DNA of 6,852 nucleotides from Flavobacteriales bacterium (GCA_003487525.1 DNDT01000133.1:1-6852), one strand, 5' to 3'; shown: positions 1-5,765, counted from the first letter of the stretch. Numbers and translations are program-made. Notes: generated by a model from the sequence alone, not told the origin.

Positions 1-386
1 TGGTATGTGGCCCGCCTACCCTTATTCCAAAATACATCAAATCACTTGGAATCGAAATAGGTTATAATTTGAAAGAAGCCATTGAATGGTGCGATGTGGC
101 AATGATGTTGCGCATTCAACTGGAAAGACAAGGAAAGGGAGACGGGCATCACGTTGCATATTTTCCAAGTTTGCGGGAATATACCATGCAGTATGGCTTA
201 ACGCTTAAAATGCTCGATAAGCTTAAAAAGGAAATAACCATCATGCACCCGGGGCCAATTAACAGAGGCATTGAAATATCCACGGATGTGGCGGATTCTG
301 GTCATTCGATTATCCTGAATCAGGTCGAGAATGGGGTGGCCGTAAGGATGGCCGTTTTGTATCTTCTTGCCGGTATTACGGATTAG
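1..386 (+). CDS. pyrB: Aspartate carbamoyltransferase catalytic subunit, C-terminal part (5' end outside window)
   Basis: Cytoplasmic enzyme joining carbamoyl phosphate and L-aspartate to give N-carbamoyl-aspartate, the committed step of de novo pyrimidine synthesis. The reading frame is open from base 3 and ends at TAG 384-386, giving the last 127 residues of a protein that is usually about 305-310 long, that is, most of the aspartate-binding domain. Two family signatures are visible: MLRIQLERQ, whose Arg and Gln match the aspartate-binding R229/Q231 of the E. coli enzyme, and HPGPINRGIEI, the counterpart of the E. coli HPLPR active-site segment. The C-terminus (AVLYLLAG) is also typical. 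No regulatory subunit gene (pyrI) follows. The next gene starts 184 bp downstream behind its own putative promoter, so pyrB is probably the end of its own transcription unit. The start and any upstream partner cannot be seen. Confidence 0.95.
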   Translation, partial: VCGPPTLIPKYIKSLGIEIGYNLKEAIEWCDVAMMLRIQLERQGKGDGHHVAYFPSLREYTMQYGLTLKMLDKLKKEITIMHPGPINRGIEISTDVADSGHSIILNQVENGVAVRMAVLYLLAGITD

Positions 387-499
387 AAATGCATCCCGGC
401 GGGTTAGACTTAGTATTAATTCGCGCAAGATGCAGAATATCAGTAGAATAACCCCTGTATTAACCTGTTATCCTGTCGAAAAATAATCTTTTTAAATTT

Positions 500-530
500 G
501 AAAAAGTACTGGTGTTAAAACCACTTTTTC
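500..530. repeat. Imperfect inverted repeat upstream of the STAS gene
   Basis: The arms GAAAAAGT-act-GGT and ACCACTTTTTC pair over 11 bp with a 3-nt bulge (ACT) in the left arm and a GTTAAA loop. It lies in the otherwise gene-free spacer 387-570, 114 bp after pyrB and 16 bp before the -7 box of the next gene, so the right arm falls near the -30 to -40 region. It could be a regulator-binding site or a weak 3' hairpin of the pyrB transcript. The T-run is inside the stem, which argues against a classical terminator. I see nothing else in the spacer apart from the -7 box. Confidence 0.35.
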
Positions 531-546
531 TTACACCAATAATTTA

Positions 547-554
547 TATCTTTG
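547..554 (+). promoter_or_regulatory. Bacteroidota-type -7 promoter element (TATCTTTG) for the STAS-rnz-apbE unit
   Basis: TATCTTTG fits the TAnnTTTG consensus of the Bacteroidota housekeeping sigma factor. It ends 16 nt before the ATG at 571, which predicts a transcript start near 558-560 and a leader of about 12 nt containing AAAAGGA (558-564 region) as a ribosome binding site. No clear -33 TTG box is visible at the usual spacing. Confidence 0.6.
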
Positions 555-570
555 TTCAAAAGGAATAGCA

Positions 571-936
571 ATGAGTCATTCTATTGACAAACAGGAAAAG
601 TACACGTTGGTAACGATAGAAACCGAAAAACTTGATACACAAGTTGCTCCCGGTTTAAAAACCGACTTAGTGGTGCTTAAATCCGAAGGGGTTAAAAACA
701 TCATCATCGACCTCAGCAATACAAGGTATTGTGATTCATCTGGACTAAGTGCCATTCTTATAGCAAACCGACTGTGCAAAGAGGCAAATGGATCGTTTGT
801 ACTCTGTGGTGTGCAGGATTCGGTAATGAAGCTCATTTCCATTTCTCAACTGGATTCTATTCTCAATATCACTCCAACTACCCAGGAAGCGGTGGATTTC
901 ATTTTCATGGATGAGATTGAGAAGGATTTGGATTAG
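571..936 (+). CDS. STAS-domain protein, anti-sigma factor antagonist type
   Basis: A 121-residue single-domain STAS protein of the SpoIIAA/RsbV type. These bind anti-sigma kinases or other partners and are switched by phosphorylation of a serine. The core strand IIIDLSN (44-50) leads into YCDSSGLSAILIANRLC (53-69). D55-S56-S57-G58 matches the DSSG phospho-site loop, with S57 aligned to the SpoIIAA phosphoserine, so the switch residue is retained. The N-terminal strand and the C-terminal helix (about 103-118) complete the fold, and an acidic tail ends the protein. ATG 571 is supported by AAAAGGA 7 nt upstream and a -7 box. rnz follows 11 nt after the stop, so the two are probably cotranscribed. 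No anti-sigma kinase, phosphatase or sigma factor gene is in the window, so the partner is unknown. Domain assignment is firm; the physiological role is not. Confidence 0.88.
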   Translation: MSHSIDKQEKYTLVTIETEKLDTQVAPGLKTDLVVLKSEGVKNIIIDLSNTRYCDSSGLSAILIANRLCKEANGSFVLCGVQDSVMKLISISQLDSILNITPTTQEAVDFIFMDEIEKDLD

Positions 937-947
937 GAATGCATTGA

Positions 948-1868
948 ATGAGTAAGTCTTTTTTTGTGTTGATTCTCGGTTCAGGATCAGCGATTCCCAA
1001 GAAAGCAAAGAATCATACCTCTCAAGTTGTAATTCACGATGGCAAGCACCTTTTGGTCGATTGCGGCGAAGGATGTCAAATTCAGCTGCGTAAATTTGGC
1101 ATTAGCCTTCAGAAGATAGACTACATTTTTATCTCTCATCTACATGGGGATCACATACTTGGACTGCCGGGCCTGATATTTTCCATGAATCTACTGGGAC
1201 GTGAGCGGGAACTTACAATTATCGGTCCGGCCGACATTCGAAAACTCGTAGAATTGCATTTTTCGATGGCAAAAGGACATTGTTCATTCAAGATTAATTT
1301 TGTCGACACGCAATCAAAAGAAAAAGAGTTGGTACTCGAAGAGCAGGATTTAAAGGTATTTACCTATCCGCTTCGGCATAAAATCCCTACAACGGGATTT
1401 ATGTTTGTCTCTGCATCGGAAAAACGCAAGCTAAAGCCGGAAATGCTAAAGAAATACGACGTTCCGAAGAATTTAAGAAAAGGGATAGCGGAAGGCAGAG
1501 ACTACATTCAATTGGACGGTTCGAGCGTCTCAAATGCCGAATTAACATCTGATCCTGCTCCTCCCAGGTCTTATGCTTACTGCTCGGATACAGCCTTTAA
1601 CCCCGATTTACAAGGATATATCGGAAATGCGGATCTGATTTATCACGAGGCGTCCTTTTTAAACAGAGATGCCGAAAAAGCAAGGGATACACGTCATTCT
1701 ACTGCAGAACAGGCTGGAGAGATCGCGGCTTTGTGCGGTGCCAAAAAATTAATTCTAGGTCATTTTTCCAGCAAGTACGATGATGATGATGCCTTTGTTC
1801 GGGAAGCAAGGGCTAAGTTTAAAAATGTTGAAGTAGCAATTGAAGGCCAGCAATATGATGTGGGTTAG
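948..1868 (+). CDS. rnz: Ribonuclease Z (tRNA 3'-processing endonuclease)
   Basis: Zinc-dependent metallo-beta-lactamase-fold endonuclease that removes 3' trailers from tRNA precursors in the cytoplasm. At 306 residues it matches the short tRNase Z form (about 305-310). The visible metal ligands are the HLHGDH motif at 64-69, H144 in PLRHKIPTTG, D214 in CSDT, H250 in RHST and H272 in GHFS. An N-terminal LGSGSAIP motif (10-17) and a flexible-arm region (roughly 155-195, including KLKPEMLKKYDVP) are typical of the substrate-clamping exosite. The start ATG 948 has AGGA at 935-938 overlapping the STAS stop. An ATG at 939 is in the same frame but meets a stop at once. The gene lies 11 nt after the STAS gene and overlaps apbE by 14 nt, pointing to cotranscription and coupled translation. 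All catalytic residues are intact. Confidence 0.97.
   Translation: MSKSFFVLILGSGSAIPKKAKNHTSQVVIHDGKHLLVDCGEGCQIQLRKFGISLQKIDYIFISHLHGDHILGLPGLIFSMNLLGRERELTIIGPADIRKLVELHFSMAKGHCSFKINFVDTQSKEKELVLEEQDLKVFTYPLRHKIPTTGFMFVSASEKRKLKPEMLKKYDVPKNLRKGIAEGRDYIQLDGSSVSNAELTSDPAPPRSYAYCSDTAFNPDLQGYIGNADLIYHEASFLNRDAEKARDTRHSTAEQAGEIAALCGAKKLILGHFSSKYDDDDAFVREARAKFKNVEVAIEGQQYDVG
1842..1846 (+). promoter_or_regulatory. Ribosome binding site deciding the apbE start
   Basis: GAAGG lies inside the rnz 3' end, 8 nt upstream of the ATG at 1855. It supports 1855 (or the adjacent ATG 1858) as the start of apbE rather than the in-frame TTG at 1840, which lies upstream of this site. Confidence 0.55.
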
Positions 1869-2838
1869 AATTTATATTGGGAGCCTCTTGTTTTTACTTG
1901 TTTCATGCGGTGAACATGAAGGCTTCAGATCCTACAGCGGTGAAGCCCAGGGAACCACTTTTTCGATTGTTTACGACTACCAGCCAGGTGATTTGGAAGA
2001 TGAAATAGACTCTCTCCTGGCTTCCATGGATTTTCATTTTTCGACCTATGCCGAAGGTTCAATGATTAATCTTGTTAACACAGCTGACAGGCCTGTTAAG
2101 GTCGATGACCTGTTTGTCGATTTGTGGGAAAAGTGCTGGGATGTGAACATAACGACAAATGGATATTTTGATCCGACACTTGGACCCGTTCTCGCTTTGT
2201 ATGATTTTGATGATTACAACGATTTATCTGTCGATTCAGCCGAGGTGGAAGAAGCCTTGAAACAAACCGGAATGCACCTTATTCGAATTCAGAATCATGA
2301 ATTGACCAAAAAGAACGTAAATGTGACATTAAATTTCAATGCCGTTGCACAAGGGTATAGTGTGGATGTAATTTCCGAATTTTTCGAGCGAAAGGGAATT
2401 CAAAACTACATGGTTGAAATAGGAGGGGAGCTCAGGGTCAAGGGAGCCAATGATAAAAATAAACCCTGGTCGATCGGAATTGACAAACCCGTGCAAACAC
2501 AATCCCGGAAACTGTTGCTTAAAACCTCGTTGCGTGACAGGTCTCTGGCCACATCGGGTAATTACAGAAAGTTCAAGAAAATTAATGGAATGAGCGCAGG
2601 TCACATATTAAATCCGAAGACAGGCTATTCCGAGCAAACAAATGTTTTAAGTGTTAGTGTGATGGCAGGATCATGTTATCGTGCAGATGCAATGGCGACG
2701 GCTTTCATGAACATGCAGTTAAAAGACATAAAAACCCTGGAACAGGACGATCCGGACCTATCGGTAATTGTGGTTTATTTGGAAGCCCGGGATACAGCGG
2801 TATACGTGAGTCCGGGAGTTGATGTAGTTTATTTTTGA
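1855..2838 (+). CDS. apbE: FAD:protein FMN transferase, ApbE family, lipoprotein
   Basis: ApbE enzymes use FAD to attach FMN covalently to threonine in periplasm-facing proteins such as NqrB, NqrC and RnfG. From ATG 1855 the protein has 327 residues, within the usual 310-350. Residues 1-17 form a lipoprotein signal peptide with lipobox LVSC (C18), so it is a membrane-anchored, exported enzyme. Family motifs in order: GEAQGTTFSIVY (29-40), MDFHFSTYAEGSMINLVN (58-75), DPTLGPVLALY (106-116), LNFNAVAQGYSVD (159-171), EIGGELRVKG (188-197), ATSGNYRKF (232-240), GHILNPKTGYS (249-259) and ADAMATAFM (277-285). The last contains the Asp/Thr pair expected to bind Mg2+. It overlaps rnz by 14 nt (stop of rnz at 1866-1868). 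A convergent small cysteine protein ends 4 nt away. No nqr or rnf gene is in the window, so its target is elsewhere. Confidence 0.95.
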   Translation: MMWVRIYIGSLLFLLVSCGEHEGFRSYSGEAQGTTFSIVYDYQPGDLEDEIDSLLASMDFHFSTYAEGSMINLVNTADRPVKVDDLFVDLWEKCWDVNITTNGYFDPTLGPVLALYDFDDYNDLSVDSAEVEEALKQTGMHLIRIQNHELTKKNVNVTLNFNAVAQGYSVDVISEFFERKGIQNYMVEIGGELRVKGANDKNKPWSIGIDKPVQTQSRKLLLKTSLRDRSLATSGNYRKFKKINGMSAGHILNPKTGYSEQTNVLSVSVMAGSCYRADAMATAFMNMQLKDIKTLEQDDPDLSVIVVYLEARDTAVYVSPGVDVVYF

Positions 2839-2851
2839 CAAACTACTTTTT
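2824..2851 (+). terminator. Probable weak intrinsic terminator of apbE spanning both convergent stop codons
   Basis: GTAGTTT (2824-2830) and AAACTAC (2840-2846) form a perfect 7-bp stem with a 9-nt loop, followed by TTTTT (2847-2851). The apbE stop TGA (2836-2838) lies in the loop. The stop codon of the opposing small gene lies in the right arm, and the T-run is that gene's two C-terminal lysine codons read backwards. The stem is AT-rich, so strength is doubtful. On the minus strand there is no T-run, so it would act one way only. Confidence 0.45.
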
Positions 2852-3028
2852 ACATTTCTCTTCTGGTTTGGCACCACAGACGCTGCATGACAAACCTTCT
2901 TCCTGCAAGGCAGGGTTGTTACTGGCGCATGTTCCTGCAAACTGCCCATTCTTTTTGAGTAAAATCTTGACAGCAATTCCTGCAAAAGCAAGGCCGAGCA
3001 GAAGTATGGAGAGAAGGAAAACTTTCAT
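2843..3028 (-). CDS. Small one-TM four-cysteine membrane protein beside apbE, NqrM-like
   Basis: A 61-residue protein. Residues 2-24 form one hydrophobic helix, followed by KILLKK, whose positive charges suggest that the C-terminal part faces the cytoplasm. The soluble tail carries four cysteines: C34 in FAGTCAS, C48 and C51 in a CSVC pair followed by G, and C59 in EEKCKK. That spacing suggests metal or iron-sulfur binding. A short TM protein with GTC/GSC after the helix, a later clustered Cys pair and a last Cys resembles the NqrM (DUF539) layout. NqrM is known in vibrios as a maturation factor for Na+-NQR encoded next to apbE. Sequence identity is too low to judge by eye, so this is inference; the plain alternative is an uncharacterised 'membrane or secreted protein' of Bacteroidota. 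It ends 4 nt from apbE on the opposite strand. Its only Met start sits 4 nt after a TAACTTTG box. Confidence 0.75.
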   Translation of the reverse strand: MKVFLLSILLLGLAFAGIAVKILLKKNGQFAGTCASNNPALQEEGLSCSVCGAKPEEKCKK

Positions 3029-3032
3029 GGCA

Positions 3033-3040
3033 CAAAGTTA
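3033..3040 (-). promoter_or_regulatory. -7 promoter element (TAACTTTG) immediately before the small cysteine protein gene
   Basis: Read on the minus strand the box is TAACTTTG, matching TAnnTTTG. It ends 4 nt before the ATG (3028-3026). If the transcript starts about 4-6 nt after the box, as is usual for this promoter class, the mRNA would begin at or within a base or two of the start codon. No -33 TTG at ideal spacing is visible (a TTG at 3058-3056 is 15 nt away). Confidence 0.45.
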
Positions 3041-3112
3041 GGGAATAAGTAAATCCAACGGACAGATCATTGCTCAACAAAAGTTGATTTTTATCATAAT
3101 CCGGCAAAAATT

Positions 3113-3838
3113 TTAATAATTGATCAATTGTCCGGATCCCTCGTGCGCTTCAATTATAATATCCGGTGAACCATGGTATAATATGTCTCCGATCGAATAA
3201 ATCGACGCATAGATACTCTCGGAAACATTGACAATCATATCACCGGCCGACTCGGTAGATATTCCACACGTAGTAGTCAAAAGAAATCTTGCGTCAATGG
3301 TGCTGGAGGTAGTGAGGTAGGTATTAAGATAATATGCCAGTCCCGCGACATGAACATCCACCGACCCATCTTCCAAAGAAATTCTGATCCGATTAACATT
3401 TACGACCAGATTAATGGTGCCTGATCCTCTTAAACTTTTCACCAGCAATTCGTTCACCTTTAAGGTGTCCTTGATGTTCAGTACCCCGCTACCGTCAAAC
3501 ATAAACCTGGTAATCGAGGTTAAATACAACCTGACCTTCAGATGTTGATCGAAATCGCGTAAAAAATTGCATTTATTGTTGTTCTTCAGCAAGAGCACGG
3601 TATCCGACATTTCTACGCTGACATATGGTACCACGTTTTCTCCACCTTCTATCTCGACGTAATTTCTGTCCGATAAAAAAACGTCGACATTGAGATTATC
3701 CGAAACCTGAAACGTAATAATGCTGTCTGGCAAATCTCTGGTCTCTATCACCGTATTTCCGCTTCCTTTGAAACAAGGGTCGTCCCCGCATGAAACAAAC
3801 AGCAGTACAGCCACAAATATGTTAACGAGTAATTTCAT
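3113..3838 (-). CDS. GIN-domain (DUF2807) lipoprotein, probably surface exposed
   Basis: A 241-residue exported lipoprotein: signal peptide 1-16 ends in the lipobox FVSC (C17). The mature part has the look of the putative auto-transporter adhesin head GIN domain (DUF2807), a beta-helix-like fold of short strands separated by GSG-type turns: KGSGN (24-28), DGSGVL (115-120), RGSGTI (137-142), DGSVDV (157-162), SAGDMI (197-202), SIGDIL (215-220) and EGSGQL (233-238). Residues after C17 are G-D-D, close to the acidic export signal that sends Bacteroidota lipoproteins to the cell surface. The frame is open further upstream, but ATG 3838 is chosen because it starts the signal peptide and lies 1 nt after the stop of the preceding gene (TAA, then G, then ATG). 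This implies one transcript and coupled translation with the PagL-like gene. The family has no established biochemical activity; function unknown. Confidence 0.85.
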   Translation of the reverse strand: MKLLVNIFVAVLLFVSCGDDPCFKGSGNTVIETRDLPDSIITFQVSDNLNVDVFLSDRNYVEIEGGENVVPYVSVEMSDTVLLLKNNNKCNFLRDFDQHLKVRLYLTSITRFMFDGSGVLNIKDTLKVNELLVKSLRGSGTINLVVNVNRIRISLEDGSVDVHVAGLAYYLNTYLTTSSTIDARFLLTTTCGISTESAGDMIVNVSESIYASIYSIGDILYHGSPDIIIEAHEGSGQLINY

Positions 3839-3839
3839 C

Positions 3840-4937
3840 TTAAAATCTGTATCCAATTCCAAATTCTGAATGATCCGCAACCGCATAATGAGTTTTCATT
3901 GAAATGTTTAATAGTAAATGGTCTTTGACCAAATAACGTATTCCCATTCTTGTGTAAAAATTCCCATCGTCAACATATGCCGTATAGCAGTAAATTCCCG
4001 GGCTGAAGAATATGGAGAACTTTGAGATTTGTAAGGTATATGCCGCACTTATTCCCATCTGCAGAATATCTGAAGGACTCGTTATTATTTCGTCATTTGC
4101 ATCAGGTTCGTTCTTATGCGCTGTATTGTAAAAAAAATCAAGTCCGGCACCCAACCTGCTTTTGAAGCTAATGTGTCTGCTACCGCTGTAGTTTAAGGAA
4201 AAGACACTGTGCCGACTTCCTCCAATTGGATTTTTTTCCTTCGCACCGTAGTTCAGAACAAGGTCATGATTCCAGTTTTTGGCATACGAATACTCCGATT
4301 TCAACTTTCGGGGAGTGAGTTCAACGGGTTTAAAGGCATAGAACAGACCGGCAGTTACTCCGGGTAAATTAATCCCCAGATTGGGTTTTTTGAATGAAGC
4401 ATTTGAAAAATGGGACAATGAGATCCCTGCCGCGGCATTCAAGTGGTCCGTTATTTTGAATTTTCCCTTTAAACTCAAATGGGCAAATCCATTCACCGTC
4501 GTACTCAAACCCCAGTGCTTGAGGTTATCCTTCCGGTCAAAGTGTTTCGAAACAAATCCGGGTCCTGTTCCAATTTTGAAGCTGAGTGCCGCTTTTTCGT
4601 TTCCGACCAACGGGAAATCAAAAAAGGCCAACACACTATACCCGTATCCCAACTGCTCCGGATTTCCAAAATCGAAGTAAAAAAAGCTACCGCCCAGCGA
4701 AGGGTATTTGTATTTCAGTTCCCAGTCATTTTCACCGGTAAATTTTTTATAGAAACTCAATTCCATCATATTGGCGTACCCTTTGGTAAGAACCTTTATG
4801 CTGGCCCGGTGTCCCCAAAGAAATCCATAATGGTAGTTAAAACCGGCTTCAAATTTATTTGCAGTTTCCTGAGCACGGGAGATTTGTGCAAAAAGCAGCA
4901 TGGTAATCAGAAATGCTATATATTTTTGGTGCACCAT
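3840..4937 (-). CDS. PagL-like acyloxyacyl hydrolase family outer-membrane protein
   Basis: A 365-residue outer-membrane beta-barrel candidate. Residues 1-22 are a Sec signal peptide with a likely cut at SRA-Q. The rest alternates short amphipathic strands and ends in GIGYRF, with the terminal Phe typical of barrel insertion. AAAGISLSHFSNASFKKPN (168-186) matches the PagL lipid A 3-O-deacylase core, where His and Ser of H-x-S (here H176, S178) are catalytic. PagL itself is only about 150-170 residues after processing. Here the motif falls mid-protein, and a further 160 or so residues (about 205-365) of strand-rich sequence follow. The Glu of the PagL triad, 14 residues after the His in P. aeruginosa PagL, is Asn190 here by simple offset, so activity is uncertain. 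It is first in a two-gene unit with the GIN lipoprotein and is divergent from mazG. The family call is good; enzymatic activity is inferred. Confidence 0.78.
   Translation of the reverse strand: MVHQKYIAFLITMLLFAQISRAQETANKFEAGFNYHYGFLWGHRASIKVLTKGYANMMELSFYKKFTGENDWELKYKYPSLGGSFFYFDFGNPEQLGYGYSVLAFFDFPLVGNEKAALSFKIGTGPGFVSKHFDRKDNLKHWGLSTTVNGFAHLSLKGKFKITDHLNAAAGISLSHFSNASFKKPNLGINLPGVTAGLFYAFKPVELTPRKLKSEYSYAKNWNHDLVLNYGAKEKNPIGGSRHSVFSLNYSGSRHISFKSRLGAGLDFFYNTAHKNEPDANDEIITSPSDILQMGISAAYTLQISKFSIFFSPGIYCYTAYVDDGNFYTRMGIRYLVKDHLLLNISMKTHYAVADHSEFGIGYRF
4921..4928 (+). promoter_or_regulatory. Possible -7 element (TATTTTTG) for mazG inside the PagL-like gene
   Basis: TATTTTTG on the plus strand fits TAnnTTTG and would start a transcript near 4933, giving a mazG leader of about 44 nt. 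It lies within the signal-peptide codons of the divergent PagL-like gene. No -33 box is visible at the normal spacing. It is the only consensus box I found close upstream of mazG. Confidence 0.3.
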
Positions 4938-4954
4938 TTTTTTTCACAAGTTTT

Positions 4955-4962
4955 CAAAAGTA
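4955..4962 (-). promoter_or_regulatory. -7 promoter element (TACTTTTG) for the PagL-like/GIN unit
   Basis: Read on the minus strand, TACTTTTG matches TAnnTTTG. It ends 17 nt before the ATG at 4937, predicting a leader of about 13 nt that is A-rich with no Shine-Dalgarno. A TTG at 4988-4986, 23 nt further upstream and inside the first codons of mazG, could be the -33 box, although the spacing is long. Confidence 0.5.
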
Positions 4963-4976
4963 TCAAATATTAACCT

Positions 4977-5765
4977 ATGACTAACCAATCTCATAATAAG
5001 TCTGCAGCCGAATTCACGCGACTCTTGCAAATAATGGACAGGCTCCGGACGGAATGCCCCTGGGACAAAAAACAGACCAATGAAACCCTTCGTACCCTGA
5101 GCATCGAAGAGATTTTTGAATTGTCCGAGGCAATTATTAGCGGAGATGATCAGGAAATCAAAGGAGAACTTGGAGATCTGCTGCTTCACATTGTTTTTTA
5201 CAGCAAGATTGGATCCGAAAAAGGTGCCTTCGATATGACCGATGTGCTGCATGCGATTTGCGAAAAACTCGTTTACCGACACCCTCATATTTTTGGAGAC
5301 GTGGAGGTACAGGATGATGAAGAAGTGAAAAAGAACTGGGAGAAACTTAAACTGAATGAGAAGGGGAGGACTTCCGTGTTGGAAGGGGTTCCCAAAGGTT
5401 TGACGGGATTGCTAAAAGCGTATCGACTTCAGGAAAAGGCCGCCGGAGTCGGATTTGACTGGAAACAGAAAGAAGATGTTTGGAAAAAAGTGAATGAGGA
5501 ACTTCACGAGTGGAAAGATGCCATAGAAGGAGGGGATCCGGTCGAAATTGAAAATGAGCTTGGTGATTTACTGTTTGCCCTTGTCAACTATACGCGATTT
5601 GTCCATTTAAATGCCGAAGATGCCCTTGAGAGATCGAACAGAAAGTTCATCAATCGTTTTCAATACATCGAAAAATGCGCACTTAAAGCAGGTAAGAATA
5701 TCGGGGAAATGACCCTGGACGAAATGGAAGTGAAATGGCAGGAGGCAAAAAAAAAGGGCCTGTAG
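4977..5765 (+). CDS. mazG: Nucleoside triphosphate pyrophosphohydrolase MazG
   Basis: Cytoplasmic enzyme that hydrolyses (d)NTPs to NMP and pyrophosphate, cleaning non-canonical nucleotides from the pool and affecting stress alarmone levels. Its 262 residues match the two-domain E. coli form (263). The N-terminal half has CPWD (27-30), the helix IEEIFELSEAI (43-53) with metal-binding Glu residues, and GELGDLLLHIV (63-73) with E64 and D67. The C-terminal half repeats this with VNEELHEWKDAI (172-183) and ENELGDLLFALVN (192-204), with E194 and D197. Both EExxE and ELGD sets are intact, so both domains look catalytically competent; in E. coli the C-terminal one carries the activity. ATG 4977 has no Shine-Dalgarno and an A/T-rich upstream, normal for this phylum. 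It is divergent from the PagL-like gene across 39 bp. The stop codon sits in a terminator loop. Confidence 0.96.
   Translation: MTNQSHNKSAAEFTRLLQIMDRLRTECPWDKKQTNETLRTLSIEEIFELSEAIISGDDQEIKGELGDLLLHIVFYSKIGSEKGAFDMTDVLHAICEKLVYRHPHIFGDVEVQDDEEVKKNWEKLKLNEKGRTSVLEGVPKGLTGLLKAYRLQEKAAGVGFDWKQKEDVWKKVNEELHEWKDAIEGGDPVEIENELGDLLFALVNYTRFVHLNAEDALERSNRKFINRFQYIEKCALKAGKNIGEMTLDEMEVKWQEAKKKGL

Noticed and set aside
198..428. Open frame on the minus strand across the pyrB 3' end
   Set aside because: Antisense to clear pyrB signature codons, no family resemblance and no promoter or ribosome binding site.
1840..1854. Earlier TTG start for apbE
   Set aside because: It would add five residues before a normal lipoprotein signal peptide, and the GAAGG ribosome site lies downstream of it, at the right distance from ATG 1855.
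2835..3041. Plus-strand open frame opposite the small cysteine protein
   Set aside because: The minus-strand reading has a clean TM helix, cysteine pattern and -7 box. The plus-strand frame has no membrane or domain features and overlaps the apbE stop.
3074..3092. Hairpin TCAAC-AAAA-GTTGA followed by T5 on the plus strand
   Set aside because: Only a 5-bp stem. It faces the wrong way for the minus-strand genes around it, so at most it is a backup stop for apbE read-through.
3118..3129. Palindrome AATTGATCAATT at the end of the GIN gene
   Set aside because: It encodes the last residues of the protein, is AT-rich and has no T-run suited to termination. Probably chance.
3839..3886. Earlier start for the GIN lipoprotein
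   Set aside because: The extra 16 residues are charged and precede an otherwise standard signal peptide. They overlap the end of the PagL-like gene. ATG 3838 gives a normal lipoprotein.
4479..4973. A 164-codon open frame on the plus strand opposite the PagL-like gene
   Set aside because: It has no recognisable domain, is biased in composition, and lies wholly antisense to a gene with a signal peptide, family motif and barrel terminus. It runs across the mazG promoter region. It is best explained as a shadow frame.
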